From Pocillopora verrucosa (taxonomy: Eukaryota; Cnidaria; Anthozoa; Scleractinia; Pocilloporidae), in contig NC_089323.1 of NCBI RefSeq assembly GCF_036669915.1, forward strand, positions 15,305,340 to 15,369,339: 64,000 nt of DNA. Reading direction: 5' to 3'. A program made the position numbers and the translations under genes. The notes under the pieces were generated by a model, which searched no databases, had not been told where the DNA came from, and saw only the letters and a list, made by a program, of their open reading frames with translations. Of the stretch, positions 31,778 through 42,615 are shown piece after piece; the first letter of the stretch is position 1; each line of letters opens with the position of its first letter.

Positions 31778-32819
31778 TAGCCAGGGTGACACTGGTATAT
31801 AGCAATGGAGTGAACAAAATGGACTGTAAAATGGACTTTTTAAAGGCAGATATACAAAATAGCACTTAGCTCAGCCCCACAACTAGGATTGACTATTAAA
31901 TTTTTGAATACTTTCTATTTGTCTGCAATTTTTTTTTAATATTTCAGTACCAACAAAGTTTACTTCCATGAGCCTTTTTTGCATGCACAGAGAACTTTAG
32001 GGTATTAGGTAAGACAACTTTTGCATAGCATGTTTAACCATTTATATATGTAATTATCTACTTATTCAGTTGTTGCCTAATTTTATAGAATTGATTGGTG
32101 GCAATCATTGTTAAAGGTATTAAGTTTAAGCAAAATTACTAAGCACAATAACAAAAGATTTCTCTCCAATTGATGAGAACACTCAGGGTTGCTTTAGGTG
32201 CCTGTTGAATACCAACTTTAAGTTTCTTGTGGGCTCTATAGCACCACTGGCAAAGAAGAGTAGACATGTAATGGTTGAAATGTTACTTGAGAGCAAGCAT
32301 CTCGAGGGAATGAGAGATGTTTGTATTATGTTAACTGTTGACACATACATAGCTACAATGGGTGACAAAAGTAGATTGTAAACATAATAAATAGAAATCA
32401 TGTTACTTTCTCTCCAATAACTTTACTTGAAAGTCTCCCCTCCCCCCCCACCCTCCAAACAATGTTGCTTGGTAATTACAATTGTTTAATACCAACAACA
32501 TGCAGCACCATGGCAACATTTATACAAAGGAGGGGAGGGGGGGGGCTGGGATGATAAATGAGAGTTATAGAAACAATTCAAAAGTATAATAGCATGCCAA
32601 GACTTTTTAGAACCACCTAGCCTTTCTTCCTTAGAACTCTCCCCAATATATAACTTATTTCTCTTCAGTCTTATACTCTTCTCTTGAGGGATTTTGGGGC
32701 TGGATAGGGTGGGAACGAGGTAGAGAACTTCCCATTCTGACAACTTTCTTAAAGTATTCCACACCACTAAAAGGTATTTGGAGGGATCTGTCCCCGGAAA
32801 CAAAGATATTCTGCAGAAG
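31778..32819. other. Spacer upstream of remnant D; nothing recognised
   Basis: AT-rich, with a pyrimidine run near 32440-32452 and a purine run near 32528-32545. The last 100 bp keep traces of an E-type 5' flank. No gene. Confidence 0.5.
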
Positions 32820-33560
32820 ATGGAAGACTTACAGTCAATCTCAGCCGTTGAATAACCTATTTTCTGTGTGGAAATGATGAAACGACTCAACATTCAGCAA
32901 CAACAAGATTATTTGTCCAAAGATAACAGCTAATTAAGAGTTAAAGGCTCACCGAAAATGTTCTTTTTGCCGCAAGTCCGTTCTTTTGCAGGCTTTTTCA
33001 GAGCGACATGAAAGGAAATAGAAAAGGAAATATTCGATTTGAGGAGATTTTAGGATATGTTAGGGAAGATGTTTTGGAATTCATCTACACACTGGAACTG
33101 TCAAAGTAACTCCGGGGAATGCCAAGGAGCTAATCGCCGCTGAAAAATATCTGATCATACCAAGTTTGAAAACAGCTCGGCTTTAGGGCGGTTTTGGAAC
33201 GAGAAATGTCGAACTTAAGCTTTATTTCAACCTTTTACCTCGCTGAGAAATATGAGTGAGACGAGCTTATCAACATAACAACGACAGTTTTTTTTATAAA
33301 TTAACGAAAACATAGTTTACGTTGCAAAACTGGATGAATTTTTGCACTTGGAAACTACAGAAGTCGAGAGGTAAATTTCGAGTGACGAGATTAGATTCAA
33401 AGGGGAAGCTGAAGTCTTTAAAATCATATCAAGCAGGGTAAACCATAGTAGGAGTGAGCGAAAGGCAGGATCAGGATTTGATGAATTTTTTGGTGACGTT
33501 CGACCGGGTTTTTTGTTGCGTGACTGTTTGGAGGATGTCGTGAGAAAGGAAATCCCAGGG
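32820..33560 (+). pseudogene. KLHL pseudogene D, heavily decayed
   Basis: It starts at an ATG reading 'M-E-D-L-Q-S-I-S' like the E genes, with a stop soon after (TAA near 32851) and many small indels. BTB and BACK can be followed by nucleotide similarity to 'gtttggaggatgtcgtgag'. At 33546 the sequence jumps to 'gaaatcgcagacatgctg', the codons for E-I-A-D-M from the middle of the Kelch part, so about 600-700 bp were deleted between BACK and Kelch. No long frame remains. Confidence 0.75.
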
Positions 33561-33864
33561 AAATCGCAGACATGCTGTTCTTTTACTGTTATTTTGTTTG
33601 AAGCTCTATTTTTGTATAGATTTGCGACGCAAATAGAAGCAAAATTTACACAAAATTCCCCGGGAAGGAAGATTACCGTTCATAACTCAATAGTTGTGCT
33701 GGATTTGAGCCGAGGTTATCCTTTATTCTTCATCTTTGTGCCCTCTGTACCTTTGAACAATTAAAATTTATATATCTTTTTATATATTTCTTCCTGCAAA
33801 TATGCCTTAAGGATATTTTCTCAAAATAGTTCAGGTTCTGTCTTCCCCCCTGTATCCCAAGATT
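33561..33864. other. 5' flank of B4
   Basis: Resembles 41,820-42,130 upstream of B5 ('ggttaccgttcataactca' region, 'atatctttttatatatttct'). So B4 and B5 share a flank that B1-B3 lack. No gene. Confidence 0.6.
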
Positions 33865-35784
33865 ATGCCCACAGCCCTTTCGGGTCACCTTGGGGTTGTT
33901 TTGGCTAATCGTCCTCAAAGTCTTCCATCAAACTCGGAAAAAGAAAATCGAACGAGCGTAGGGAAAACTGGGAACCAGCTTTACTCGCTTTGGATATTTT
34001 CGCTGAGTAATCCACAATATCAGAAAAGTTTGAGCAGAAACTACCCACAGAAACAAGGAAATTCTGTAAAAAATGGAAGATATGTACAGGCTATCTTAGC
34101 CGCTTGGCAGGAGCCTTTCTGTGTGGAACTGATGAAGCGCCTCAACATTCAGCGAAAACAAGATTATTTGTCCGAGATCACTTTGGTTTCGAGAGACAAC
34201 ATAGAATTTAAGGCTCATAGAAATGTGCTTTCCACCGCAAGTCCGTTCTTTGACAAACTTCTTCGGAGTAACATGAAAGAGAATCGAAAAGGGATCGTTC
34301 GCCTCGAGGAGATTTTAGGATCTGTTCTGAAAGATGTTTTGGAATTCATCTACACTGGAACTGTGGATGTGACTCAAGAGAATGCCGAGGAACTGATCGC
34401 TGCAGGAAATTATATGATCATGCCGAGCTTGAAAACTATTTCAGGGCGGTTTTTGGAACGAGAAATGTCATCCATAAACTGTATTTCGACCTTTTACCTC
34501 GCTGAGAAATATGAGTGTGACGATCTTATCACCAACAGCAGGCGTTTTATTCATGAAAACATCGTTTCCGTGGCAAAACTAGATGAATTTTTGCACTTGG
34601 AAGCTAAAGAGATCGAGAAGTGGATTTCGTCCGACGAGATTACAGTCAAGGAGGAAGCTGATGTTTTTAGAATCATATTAGACTGGATAAACCACAGAAG
34701 GAGTGAGCGAAAAACAGCATTTGAAGAACTGTTTGGTCATGTTCGACTCGGTTTTCTGTCGCGTGACTCTCTGAAGGATGTCGTGACAAACGAACTGGTG
34801 CGTGAGAATTTTGCTTGTGTTAAGCTGGTGATGGATGCAACCGCACAGATGTCTAGCTTTGTTAATGAAGATGATTTTCTGCAATCACCAAGAAGATGTC
34901 TCGATACCCGTGTCATTGTAGTTCGTGGTGGCAAGTACACTTTTTGTTATATTCCTAGAGAAGACCTGTGGAAGCGCCTACCAGATGGTCTGAAGGACGA
35001 AAACGACCGGAACAATCGGATGATAAAATTTCGTAACCAGTTGCTCACTTTTACCGAAGATCAAATTTCAGAGAGATACGATCCTATTTTTAACATTTGG
35101 TCTGAGCTTAACTTGAGAAAAGATCGTGCAAAGTTTGCCGTTCTTAAAGGAGAAATTTATGCTGTTCGTGTTGACTACTATTGTACGAGAACTGTCACAG
35201 AGAGATACAACGTAAAGCGGTATGCATGGGAGACAATTCACCCATATCATGAACTGTGTAGATGGGGTGCTTGCGTTATTGCAGCCGGCAGCCATCTGTA
35301 TGCGTTTGGTGGGAACATTCCTCGCTCAAGTGAGTACGTTGCCATAGCTGAGAGATTTGACACTGTGGAAAACAAGTGGGAGAGAATTGCAGATATGCTG
35401 GAAGGAAGAAGCTACGCTTTTGGCGTGGCCTCTCGAGAAAAAATCTTTGTAGCTGGAGGAGAAAACATGACAGGAAGATTAAAAACTTGTGAGATGTACA
35501 ATACGTTAACAAACGAATGGCACCTTGTTGCAAACTCGAAAGTCCCACGCTGTTATGGTAGTATGGTTTGTCTGAACGGAAAACTGTACGTACTGGGTGG
35601 AGAAAGTCATTACACCCGAAGTGAACTAAGTGTTGAATGTTTTGACCCTGCAAATGACCAATGGATCCAGGAAACAACCATACCAGTGACAAACATTGAC
35701 CCAGAAAATAATGACATATTCACTGGTTCTGTTCTGAAGCTTTCAAGAGAATTACTAGACAAACTTATGATTGTTGAGCAGTAG
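33865..35784 (+). CDS. KLHL gene B4, BTB-BACK-Kelch protein, start shifted (up to 639 aa)
   Basis: The domains are clean: BTB, BACK ('NCISTFYLAEKYECDDL') and Kelch blades ('HLYAFGGN', 'KIFVAGGE', 'KLYVLGGE') to a stop at 35782-35784. The N-terminus is odd. The ATG that matches the start in B5 is at 34073-34075, but two extra bases just after it ('atatgtacag' against 'atatacag') put it out of frame, and it now stops after eight codons. The Kelch frame stays open upstream to an ATG at 33865, through sequence that is 5' flank in B5. So the protein either has about 75 new residues, starts at a later in-frame Met (near 'CVELMKRLN', costing the first 25 or so residues), or is lost. Predicted role: substrate adaptor for a CUL3 ubiquitin ligase; substrate unknown. 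Confidence 0.8.
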   Translation: MPTALSGHLGVVLANRPQSLPSNSEKENRTSVGKTGNQLYSLWIFSLSNPQYQKSLSRNYPQKQGNSVKNGRYVQAILAAWQEPFCVELMKRLNIQRKQDYLSEITLVSRDNIEFKAHRNVLSTASPFFDKLLRSNMKENRKGIVRLEEILGSVLKDVLEFIYTGTVDVTQENAEELIAAGNYMIMPSLKTISGRFLEREMSSINCISTFYLAEKYECDDLITNSRRFIHENIVSVAKLDEFLHLEAKEIEKWISSDEITVKEEADVFRIILDWINHRRSERKTAFEELFGHVRLGFLSRDSLKDVVTNELVRENFACVKLVMDATAQMSSFVNEDDFLQSPRRCLDTRVIVVRGGKYTFCYIPREDLWKRLPDGLKDENDRNNRMIKFRNQLLTFTEDQISERYDPIFNIWSELNLRKDRAKFAVLKGEIYAVRVDYYCTRTVTERYNVKRYAWETIHPYHELCRWGACVIAAGSHLYAFGGNIPRSSEYVAIAERFDTVENKWERIADMLEGRSYAFGVASREKIFVAGGENMTGRLKTCEMYNTLTNEWHLVANSKVPRCYGSMVCLNGKLYVLGGESHYTRSELSVECFDPANDQWIQETTIPVTNIDPENNDIFTGSVLKLSRELLDKLMIVEQ

Positions 35785-36099
35785 TCTCTCTGACACTTTA
35801 CAGCTTTATAAGAATTAGTCATGTTGTTCAAAGCAGACAGTTGGCACAGTCATTTTTTTAATTACCTTAATTTAGAAGCTCACCCAAGGAAAAGCTGGGA
35901 TAAATCACAGGTCCCCTCTTATAAGTCACTGTTTACTTTGAACTTTATACTTAAAACTCTCTCTGGGAGGGAAAACAAGTGTGAGTTGTTTTTCTGCTAA
36001 ATTTGAACTAGGATCCTCCTGTCATCCTAATCTTTGTACCCTATGCCCTTTTGCTCGAGTTTATATTCAATCAGGGACCAATAATTCATTATTACTGGG
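35785..36099. other. 3' flank of B4
   Basis: Shared with the flanks after B1, B3 and B5 for about 170 bp, then unassigned. No gene. Confidence 0.5.
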
Positions 36100-37794
36100 G
36101 CCAACAGAGGGATTTTGGGGGATTAAACCTTTAACTCCCAAGATCTGATTGTCAATTCTCCCTGCTTGCTGCTACACATTTTCTTGTAAATTAGTTACAG
36201 GAATTTGCTGTTACATCAAGATAGCAACTTTTACCTGATAAGTTTGAGTATTCTCATTATATTTTAGCTGGATTATGTATGATTCAAGGGTGACATTGTA
36301 AGGAGAAATTAGATGCTAATCACTCTTGAGGATCATAGGGTTATCTTTGTAAAATTACTTCAATGCATGTAAGAAAATAGTCATTTATTTAAAGAATGAC
36401 ATATAAGAAAATTGTTCTAAGCACAAAACAGAGAAGAGCTAGTTGTGAGGGCTTGAGCCCCATCCAGTTACAATTTCACTGTCAGATTATATTCTATCAG
36501 CTGAGCTACACAAAAGTTGTTGGTGACCCAGGCCACTAAATGTTAAGTAAATGTAACGAGAAAAATGTTGTGTTTTGACCACTTGGATTATAAGATGAAA
36601 TGTACAGACTGAAAGCTCTCTCCATAAACACTCCCCTAAAAAAATGCAGTATACAATTATAAAACGGAAGCTTTTACAGGCTTTCAAATACAAGTGCATG
36701 TATATTTTATACTGAAATGCTACCAGTCCAAATAAACAGCTAACTCATAGTATAACCAATCCCACAGCCTATTTGAGCCTTTTTGTTATGCCATGTGTCT
36801 TTACTTCTGAAATTTTTCATCGGGTTGGGAGGAAGGGGGGGGCAAATCAAATGATAATTTGTGAGAGGATTGGGCTATTTACTGGGTTCATGAGTGACAG
36901 GTATCCTGTATTCAGTAATGGTTAAAATGTATTTTTATTTTAAGGATGTTTCTATAACAAGCTTAATTCAAGTGGGCTTGCTTAATTTAACCCTTAAACT
37001 CCCAAGGTCTGATTGTTCAGTCTATCCTCTAGTTACTACGAATTTCCTTGTATATATTGGTTATGAGAATTTGGTGTTAGATCAAAAGAACAACTTCAAC
37101 CTGATAAGTTTAATTATTCCCATTACCAATTTGCTAGATATTGTGTGGATATTCCAGGGAGAAATTACATGTTAATAACTTCTGGGAGTTAAAGGGTTTA
37201 GCAAAAAGTAAGTCAGATGGGACTCTAATCCTGGATCAAATAAACTGACTTTTTTTTGATTGAGCAAAACCTAATTAACATTTGTGAAAAGAAAACTCTA
37301 CAAAATTGTGCTAAAGTAAAACATGCCAATAGTGAGCACTATTTCTATTATTTATAATTAGCATTTTTAAACTACAAACTTCAATTCCTCTTTCTAGAAG
37401 TTCTCAGATGTGTCAAGATGAGTGATGCTAGTACAAATATTTCCAAAACACTGGCTACTTAAAAAAACAGAAACAAAAAAATTAATATCAAAACAAAAAT
37501 TAAAACATTTAGTTTTAGGAAAGAAAAATATTTTTTAACTTATCAAGGTTTGGTCTCTATGAGAGAAAAAAAAGGCCAAGTCTTGTTGTTCTCTTAGCAT
37601 AGCAACATTCTGCAGGGAAAATTCAATTGTTTTCCATCTTGACTCAAGTTGATGGGAAAGTTTGGTCATTGTTCTATCTACGGGTAACCTTATCTATCTT
37701 TGATCCAGGGGATTCTATTACTGTCACATATTGTTTCTTCAGTACATTTTCTTGAGGTTATTTTCTTTCATTTGAGTACAGTTTATGCCCAGTT
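36100..37794. repeat. 3' flank of type-A genes, copy 3 of 3
   Basis: Counterpart of 1-1987. It has a family-1 element with altered right half at 36123-36343, a tRNA-like segment at 36444-36508, a G-run near 36836, and a family-1 element with both ends at 36986-37199. It shows that a third A-B unit once stood here. Confidence 0.75.
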
Positions 37795-38255
37795 ATTAAT
37801 TAACTAAATCCTCTTCTTCTGGATCAGCAAGATAATCCAATACTCTTCTTAACCTTAGCACACAGCCTTTAAATGCCTGTTCATTCTTCCCATCCTCCTT
37901 CACTGGTATGGTTGTCTTCACAATCCACTTGCCCTGTTTATAACAATCAACTTAATGTTCTGGATTTTTCATGGTTTGGTCAAAGCCACCCAGCACATAC
38001 AATGTTCCATAAAGACAAAGCATGTTTACCATGTGTGCTGTAAACATTCAAGTTTGCAGTTAACTGCCATTAATTAGTGGAAATGTTGTACACCTCATGT
38101 GTTTCAACACTGTGCTTTCTTCATCTGCTCCTCCAGCAACAAAAATCTTTTCCTGACTGGCCACACCAAAAGCCCCACCTCTTGCTTTTTGCATGTCTGT
38201 GATTTCTTCCCATTTCTTTTCCATAATGTCAAATCTGTCAGCTTTTAGCAGGTAT
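37795..38255 (-). pseudogene. KLHL gene A3, 3' remnant only
   Basis: Minus-strand remnant of the last Kelch blades of a type-A gene, recognisable from 'ccacccagcacatacaatgt' and 'cagcaacaaaaatcttttcc' shared with A1 and A2. It has several small indels and stops. At about 38256 it joins directly to sequence that in units 1 and 2 lies just upstream of the B gene ('gaaataaggaaactataaaa'). So the 5' two-thirds of A3 and the A-B spacer were deleted. Confidence 0.75.
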
Positions 38256-38848
38256 TCTGAGAAATAAGGAAACTATAAAAAATCAATGAACAAAAAAAAA
38301 AAAATTAAATTTTTCTTAAACACAAAAATCCGAATGTAAAACAGACAAGAGAGAAAACACTTGACACTTAAAAGTGAGAGTTAACCTTTTGATTACACTT
38401 TAGTTAATATGCACTATGATATGGACGAGCTGTAAATATTTTGGCCTCCTAGACAGATTTTATTGTACAGTTAGGATTAGTTTGAGCATTAGTTTATTTT
38501 TCCAAAGAAAGAATTGTCACTGGTATAAGCAAAGGTATAAGAAACTTTTGAATACAGCGAACCAATGGTCTTCCAATGGGCCAGTATTTCGATCTGTAAA
38601 TCCTGCACTCTTCAGGGCCAGAAATGTTTTGGGCGACCTTTGCCTGTATCATTTTACGCGAAATCTTTTTTTGGAACTGAGAGGCCAAGTATGAGACCAT
38701 AGCTATTATCTCGTCCCCAGCGAACCACGGCCAAGAGACTCGGAAAGTAAGACGGAAAACTGGGAACACTTAGACTTCAGCTTTCTATCTTTTCCGTGTG
38801 TTTTTCATTATCAGCTACATTTAAGCGGATTCTACTCAAGGAAAGTAA
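38256..38848. other. 5' flank of B3
   Basis: Matches the 3' parts of the B1 and B2 flanks. It has the conserved block at about 38757-38795 in a slightly shortened form ('acttcagctttctatctttt'). No gene. Confidence 0.6.
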
Positions 38849-40555
38849 ATGATGGAAGATATCCAGCCTATTTTAGTTGCTAAACAAGCATCAATCTGTG
38901 TGGAACTGATGAAGCGCCTTAACATTCAGCGAAAACAAGATTATTTATGTGACATTACTTTGGTGACGAACGACGACATAGAGTTTAAGGCTCACAGAAA
39001 TGTTCTTTCCGCCGCAAGTCTGTTCTTTTGCAAGCTTCTTCAGAGCAACATGAAAGAGAATCGAGAAGGGATTGTTCGGTTTGAGGAGATTTCAGGATCC
39101 GTTATGGAAGATGTTTTGGAATTCATCTACACTGGAACTGTGGAGGTGACTCAAGAGAATGCCGAGGAACTGATCGCCGCAGGAAATTATCTGATCATAC
39201 CGAGCTTGAAAACTATTTCAGGGCGGGTTTTGGAACGAAAAATGTCATACGCGAACTGTATTTCAACCTTTTACTTCGCTGAGAAATATGAGTGTGACGA
39301 GCTTATCACCAACAGCAGGCTTTATATTCACGACAATATCGTTACCGTGGCAAAACTGGATGAATTTTTGCAGTTGGAAGCTAAAGAGATCGAGAAGTGG
39401 ATTTCGTCCGACGAAATTACAGTCAAAGAGGAAGCTGATGTTTTAAAAATCGTATTAGACTGGGTAAACCACAGAAAGAGTGAGCGAAAAACAGCATTTG
39501 AAGAACTGTTTCGTCATGTTCGACTCAGTTTTCTGTCGCGTGACTGCTTAGAGGATGTCGTGACAAACGAACTGGTGCGTGAGAGTTTCACTTGTGTTAA
39601 ATTGGTCATGGATGCAACCGTACAGATGGCTACCTTTGTTGATGAAGATGATATTCTGCAATCACCAAGAATATGTCTTTATACACGTGTCATTGTAGCT
39701 CGTGGTGGCATGTACACTTATTGTTATCTTCCTGAAGAAGACCTCTGGAAGCGCCTACCAGATGGTCTGAAGGAGCAAAACGCAAGTTCAACTCGGATGA
39801 TAAAATTTCGTGGCCAGTTGTTCACATTCACCAATGATCAAAATTCAGAGATATACGATCCTGTTTTTGACGTTTGGTCCGAGCTGAACTTGAGCGCAAA
39901 TTCTGCAAAGGTGGCTGTTCTTAAAGGAGAAATTTATGCTGTTGAAGTTGACAACTTTTGCAGGAAAACTTCCACGAAGAGGTACAATGTAACGCAGTAT
40001 GCATGGGAGACAATTCACTCATATCATGAACAGTGTAGACTGGATGCTTGTGTTATTGCAGCCGGCGACCATCTGTATGCGTTTGGTGGGAACATTCCTC
40101 AATCAAGTGACTACGTTGCCATAGCTGAGAGATTTGACACTTTGAAAAACAAATGGGAGAGAATTGCAGATATGCTGGAAGGAAGAAGCTGCGCTTTTGG
40201 CGTTGCCTCTCGAGAAAAAATCTTTGTAGCTGGAGGAGAAAACATGACAGGAAGATTAAAAACTTGTGAGATGTACAATACGTTAACAAACGAATGGCAA
40301 CTAGTTGCAAACTTGAAAGTCCCACGCTGTTATGGTAGTATGGTTTGTCTGGACGGAAAGCTGTACGTACTGGGTGGAGAAAGTAATTTAAACCGAAAGG
40401 AACTAAGTGTTGAATTTTTGCACCCTGCAAACGACCAATGGTTCCTCCAAACAACCATACCAGACCTCGACCCACAAAATAATTCATTCACTGGCTGTGT
40501 TCTTAGGCTTTCTGAAAAATTACTGAACCGACTTTCTAATTTTAGAAATTACTAG
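38849..40555 (+). CDS. KLHL gene B3, BTB-BACK-Kelch protein (568 aa), intact
   Basis: Single exon. 'MMEDIQPILVAKQA' start shared with B2. BTB about residues 20-128 ('AHRNVLSAASLFF', 'LEFIYTGTVEV'), BACK about 132-238, Kelch about 285-550 with 'HLYAFGGN', 'KIFVAGGE' and 'KLYVLGGE'. Likely a CUL3 adaptor, substrate unknown. The C-terminus departs from its sisters: a small change before the last codons gives 'LLNRLSNFRNY' and then a stop, while the ancestral ending ('KLMIVEQ') can still be read just downstream in the 3' flank. It stands next to the A3 remnant, so its divergent partner is gone. Confidence 0.92.
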   Translation: MMEDIQPILVAKQASICVELMKRLNIQRKQDYLCDITLVTNDDIEFKAHRNVLSAASLFFCKLLQSNMKENREGIVRFEEISGSVMEDVLEFIYTGTVEVTQENAEELIAAGNYLIIPSLKTISGRVLERKMSYANCISTFYFAEKYECDELITNSRLYIHDNIVTVAKLDEFLQLEAKEIEKWISSDEITVKEEADVLKIVLDWVNHRKSERKTAFEELFRHVRLSFLSRDCLEDVVTNELVRESFTCVKLVMDATVQMATFVDEDDILQSPRICLYTRVIVARGGMYTYCYLPEEDLWKRLPDGLKEQNASSTRMIKFRGQLFTFTNDQNSEIYDPVFDVWSELNLSANSAKVAVLKGEIYAVEVDNFCRKTSTKRYNVTQYAWETIHSYHEQCRLDACVIAAGDHLYAFGGNIPQSSDYVAIAERFDTLKNKWERIADMLEGRSCAFGVASREKIFVAGGENMTGRLKTCEMYNTLTNEWQLVANLKVPRCYGSMVCLDGKLYVLGGESNLNRKELSVEFLHPANDQWFLQTTIPDLDPQNNSFTGCVLRLSEKLLNRLSNFRNY

Positions 40556-41213
40556 ACAAACTTATGATTGTTGAGCAGTAGTCTCTTTGACACTTTACAG
40601 CTTTAGAATTAGTCATGTTGTTCACAGCAGACAGCAGACACAGCCCTTCGTTTTTTATTACCTTAATTTAGAAGGTCACCAAAGGAAATGCTGAGTTAAA
40701 TCAATGGTCCCTTCTCACTAGTTACCGTTTGCTGTAAACCTCATACTTTAAACTCTCTCACTAGAGATAGCATGTGTAGTCATGTTTACAGCACTGGACT
40801 TCTAAGTCTTTAAGCACCTTTCACCCTGAAAGCTTCTCAAGTCAAAACCGTAGCATTGCTTGAATGGACATAGGGGCGTACCAGGGCCTGAGAGAGTAAA
40901 ATCGGCAAAAGTTTTCCTCTAGACTTTGTCCTATCTGAATGAATTTCCTTCAAATCCAGAAACCAATAAGAAGAAGGGGTAGGTGCGCACAACCGACTAC
41001 CTTATTTGAGATTACATTATTGCATGATAATTTCCTTCTTTCACAACTAAAGAAAAACAACAGGAGAACAAAGCGAGGTTGACAAACCCTATGTAAGTTT
41101 AACTTTTAATAAGAACTTTAGGATCGTGTTTTACATCAAATTGTAAAATTATCCAAATAATTTTGGCTAAAATGAAATCCTTCATCAAGATATCGAAGTA
41201 ATAGATTTTTCAG
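40556..41213. other. 3' flank of B3 joined to E-type 5' flank
   Basis: The first 370 bp are the shared B-type 3' flank. From about 40960 the sequence matches the E-unit 5' flank (compare 54390-54625: 'gcatgataatttccttcttt', 'caaagcgaggttgacaaacc'). This marks an old recombination junction between B-type and E-type DNA. No gene. Confidence 0.6.
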
Positions 41214-41475
41214 ATTTGTGACATGTACAAAACGTCAACAAATGGCAACTTATTGAAAGCTTGAATGTTCTACGTTGTTATATAATATGGTTTATTTGAA
41301 TAGAAAGCCTTTCGCACTGGATGGAAGGGATGAGAGAGACCAAACTGAGTGTGGAACGCTTTGACAGTGCCAAGGACAGGTGGATACCAGTGACAAATGA
41401 TATAGACCCGTCGTTTGGCTGTATTCTGAGGTTCGTCAGAAAACTGCTGAACAAACGTAAGGTTGTTGGGTAGTA
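41214..41475 (+). pseudogene. KLHL remnant, last two Kelch blades
   Basis: Decayed 3' end of a KLHL gene. 'Acatgtacaaaacgtcaaca' and 'aatggcaacttattg' match the blade codons for 'MYNTSTNEWQL', and the end 'gttgttgggtagtag' matches '..VVG/VVE-stop'. It is joined at its left to E-type 5' flank, so most of the gene between was deleted. No usable frame. Confidence 0.7.
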
Positions 41476-42615
41476 GTCCCTCAAACACCCTAAAGCACTG
41501 TCATAAGGAAGCTTTTAAGCTTAAAAATATGAGGCTAACGACAAAGAACGAGCTTAGGATAGAATTTAAATCTGTTAATATCGTTAATATCGTTCACTGA
41601 AGAAATAAAGCGAGGATCACAGTTACCAATCGATCACAATTGCTGCTTTACATCACCTTAAGGCAAGGAGAAAGCTTTTAAATGAAATTAAGTAATTATC
41701 ACGTCACGCAAAATTAAAGAGACGAAAATCACATGGAGTTAGAATTTATGTATATAATTTAATTTTTTTTACAAAGTTCACATTTACTCATTTCTAATTT
41801 TTTAGTGGATTTGGTATTCTTAAGTACTGTTCTTTTATTCGCAGCGCTATTTTTATATGGATTTGCAATGCAAATTTAAGCGAAATTTAAGTGAAATTTC
41901 CTGGGAAGGAAGGTTACCGTTCATAACTCAATAGTTGTGCTAGATTTGCGCTGGGGTCCTCCTTTCTTCCTCATCATTGCGTCCGGTGCGCGTTTGAACA
42001 ATTAAAATTCCTATATCTTTTTATATATTTCTTTCCGCAAATACGCCTTAAGGATATTTTCTCAAAATAATTCAGCCTCTCACCTCCCCTCTCTCTCTCA
42101 AGATTCTGCCCAAAGCCTTTTCGGGTCCCTTTTAGGTTGTTTTGTCAGCATGATCTCGACACCAAAATAACGATTATCATTATTTCTTAATTGGCCCTGA
42201 AATAACGAATAGCATAATTTCAGTGCATGTGTGAGACCTTCGGGCTCGAAGCTTGGGAAAGATAAAATGACGGCTTACGGCGGCGAAGGAAATCTCAGCA
42301 GTTTAATATTTTAGCGTGAAAAGGCTTGGGTGTTGTGATCTGGTTCTCAAGTAAAAAAAAATCACGGTCTGCAATGGTACTACCACCTTTTGAACAACAA
42401 GAAAACATTAAAACGGTGGTAGTTGTGTTTTGTCTACTTGTCCATAAAGTCTTCCAGGGGACTCAGGAAAAGAAAATCGAGTGAGCGTAGGAGAAACTGG
42501 GAACCAGCGTTACTCTCCTTTCGAATTCGCTCTAGATATTTTTCCTGAGTAAAACAACAATATCAGAAAAGTTTAAGCAGAAACTTCCCACAGAAACAAG
42601 GAAATTCTGTAAAAT
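41476..42615. other. 5' flank of B5; no gene
   Basis: 41,820-42,130 matches the B4 flank. The 'gggaaccagcgttactctcc' part at about 42508 is a diverged form of the promoter block. Nothing else recognised. Confidence 0.5.
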
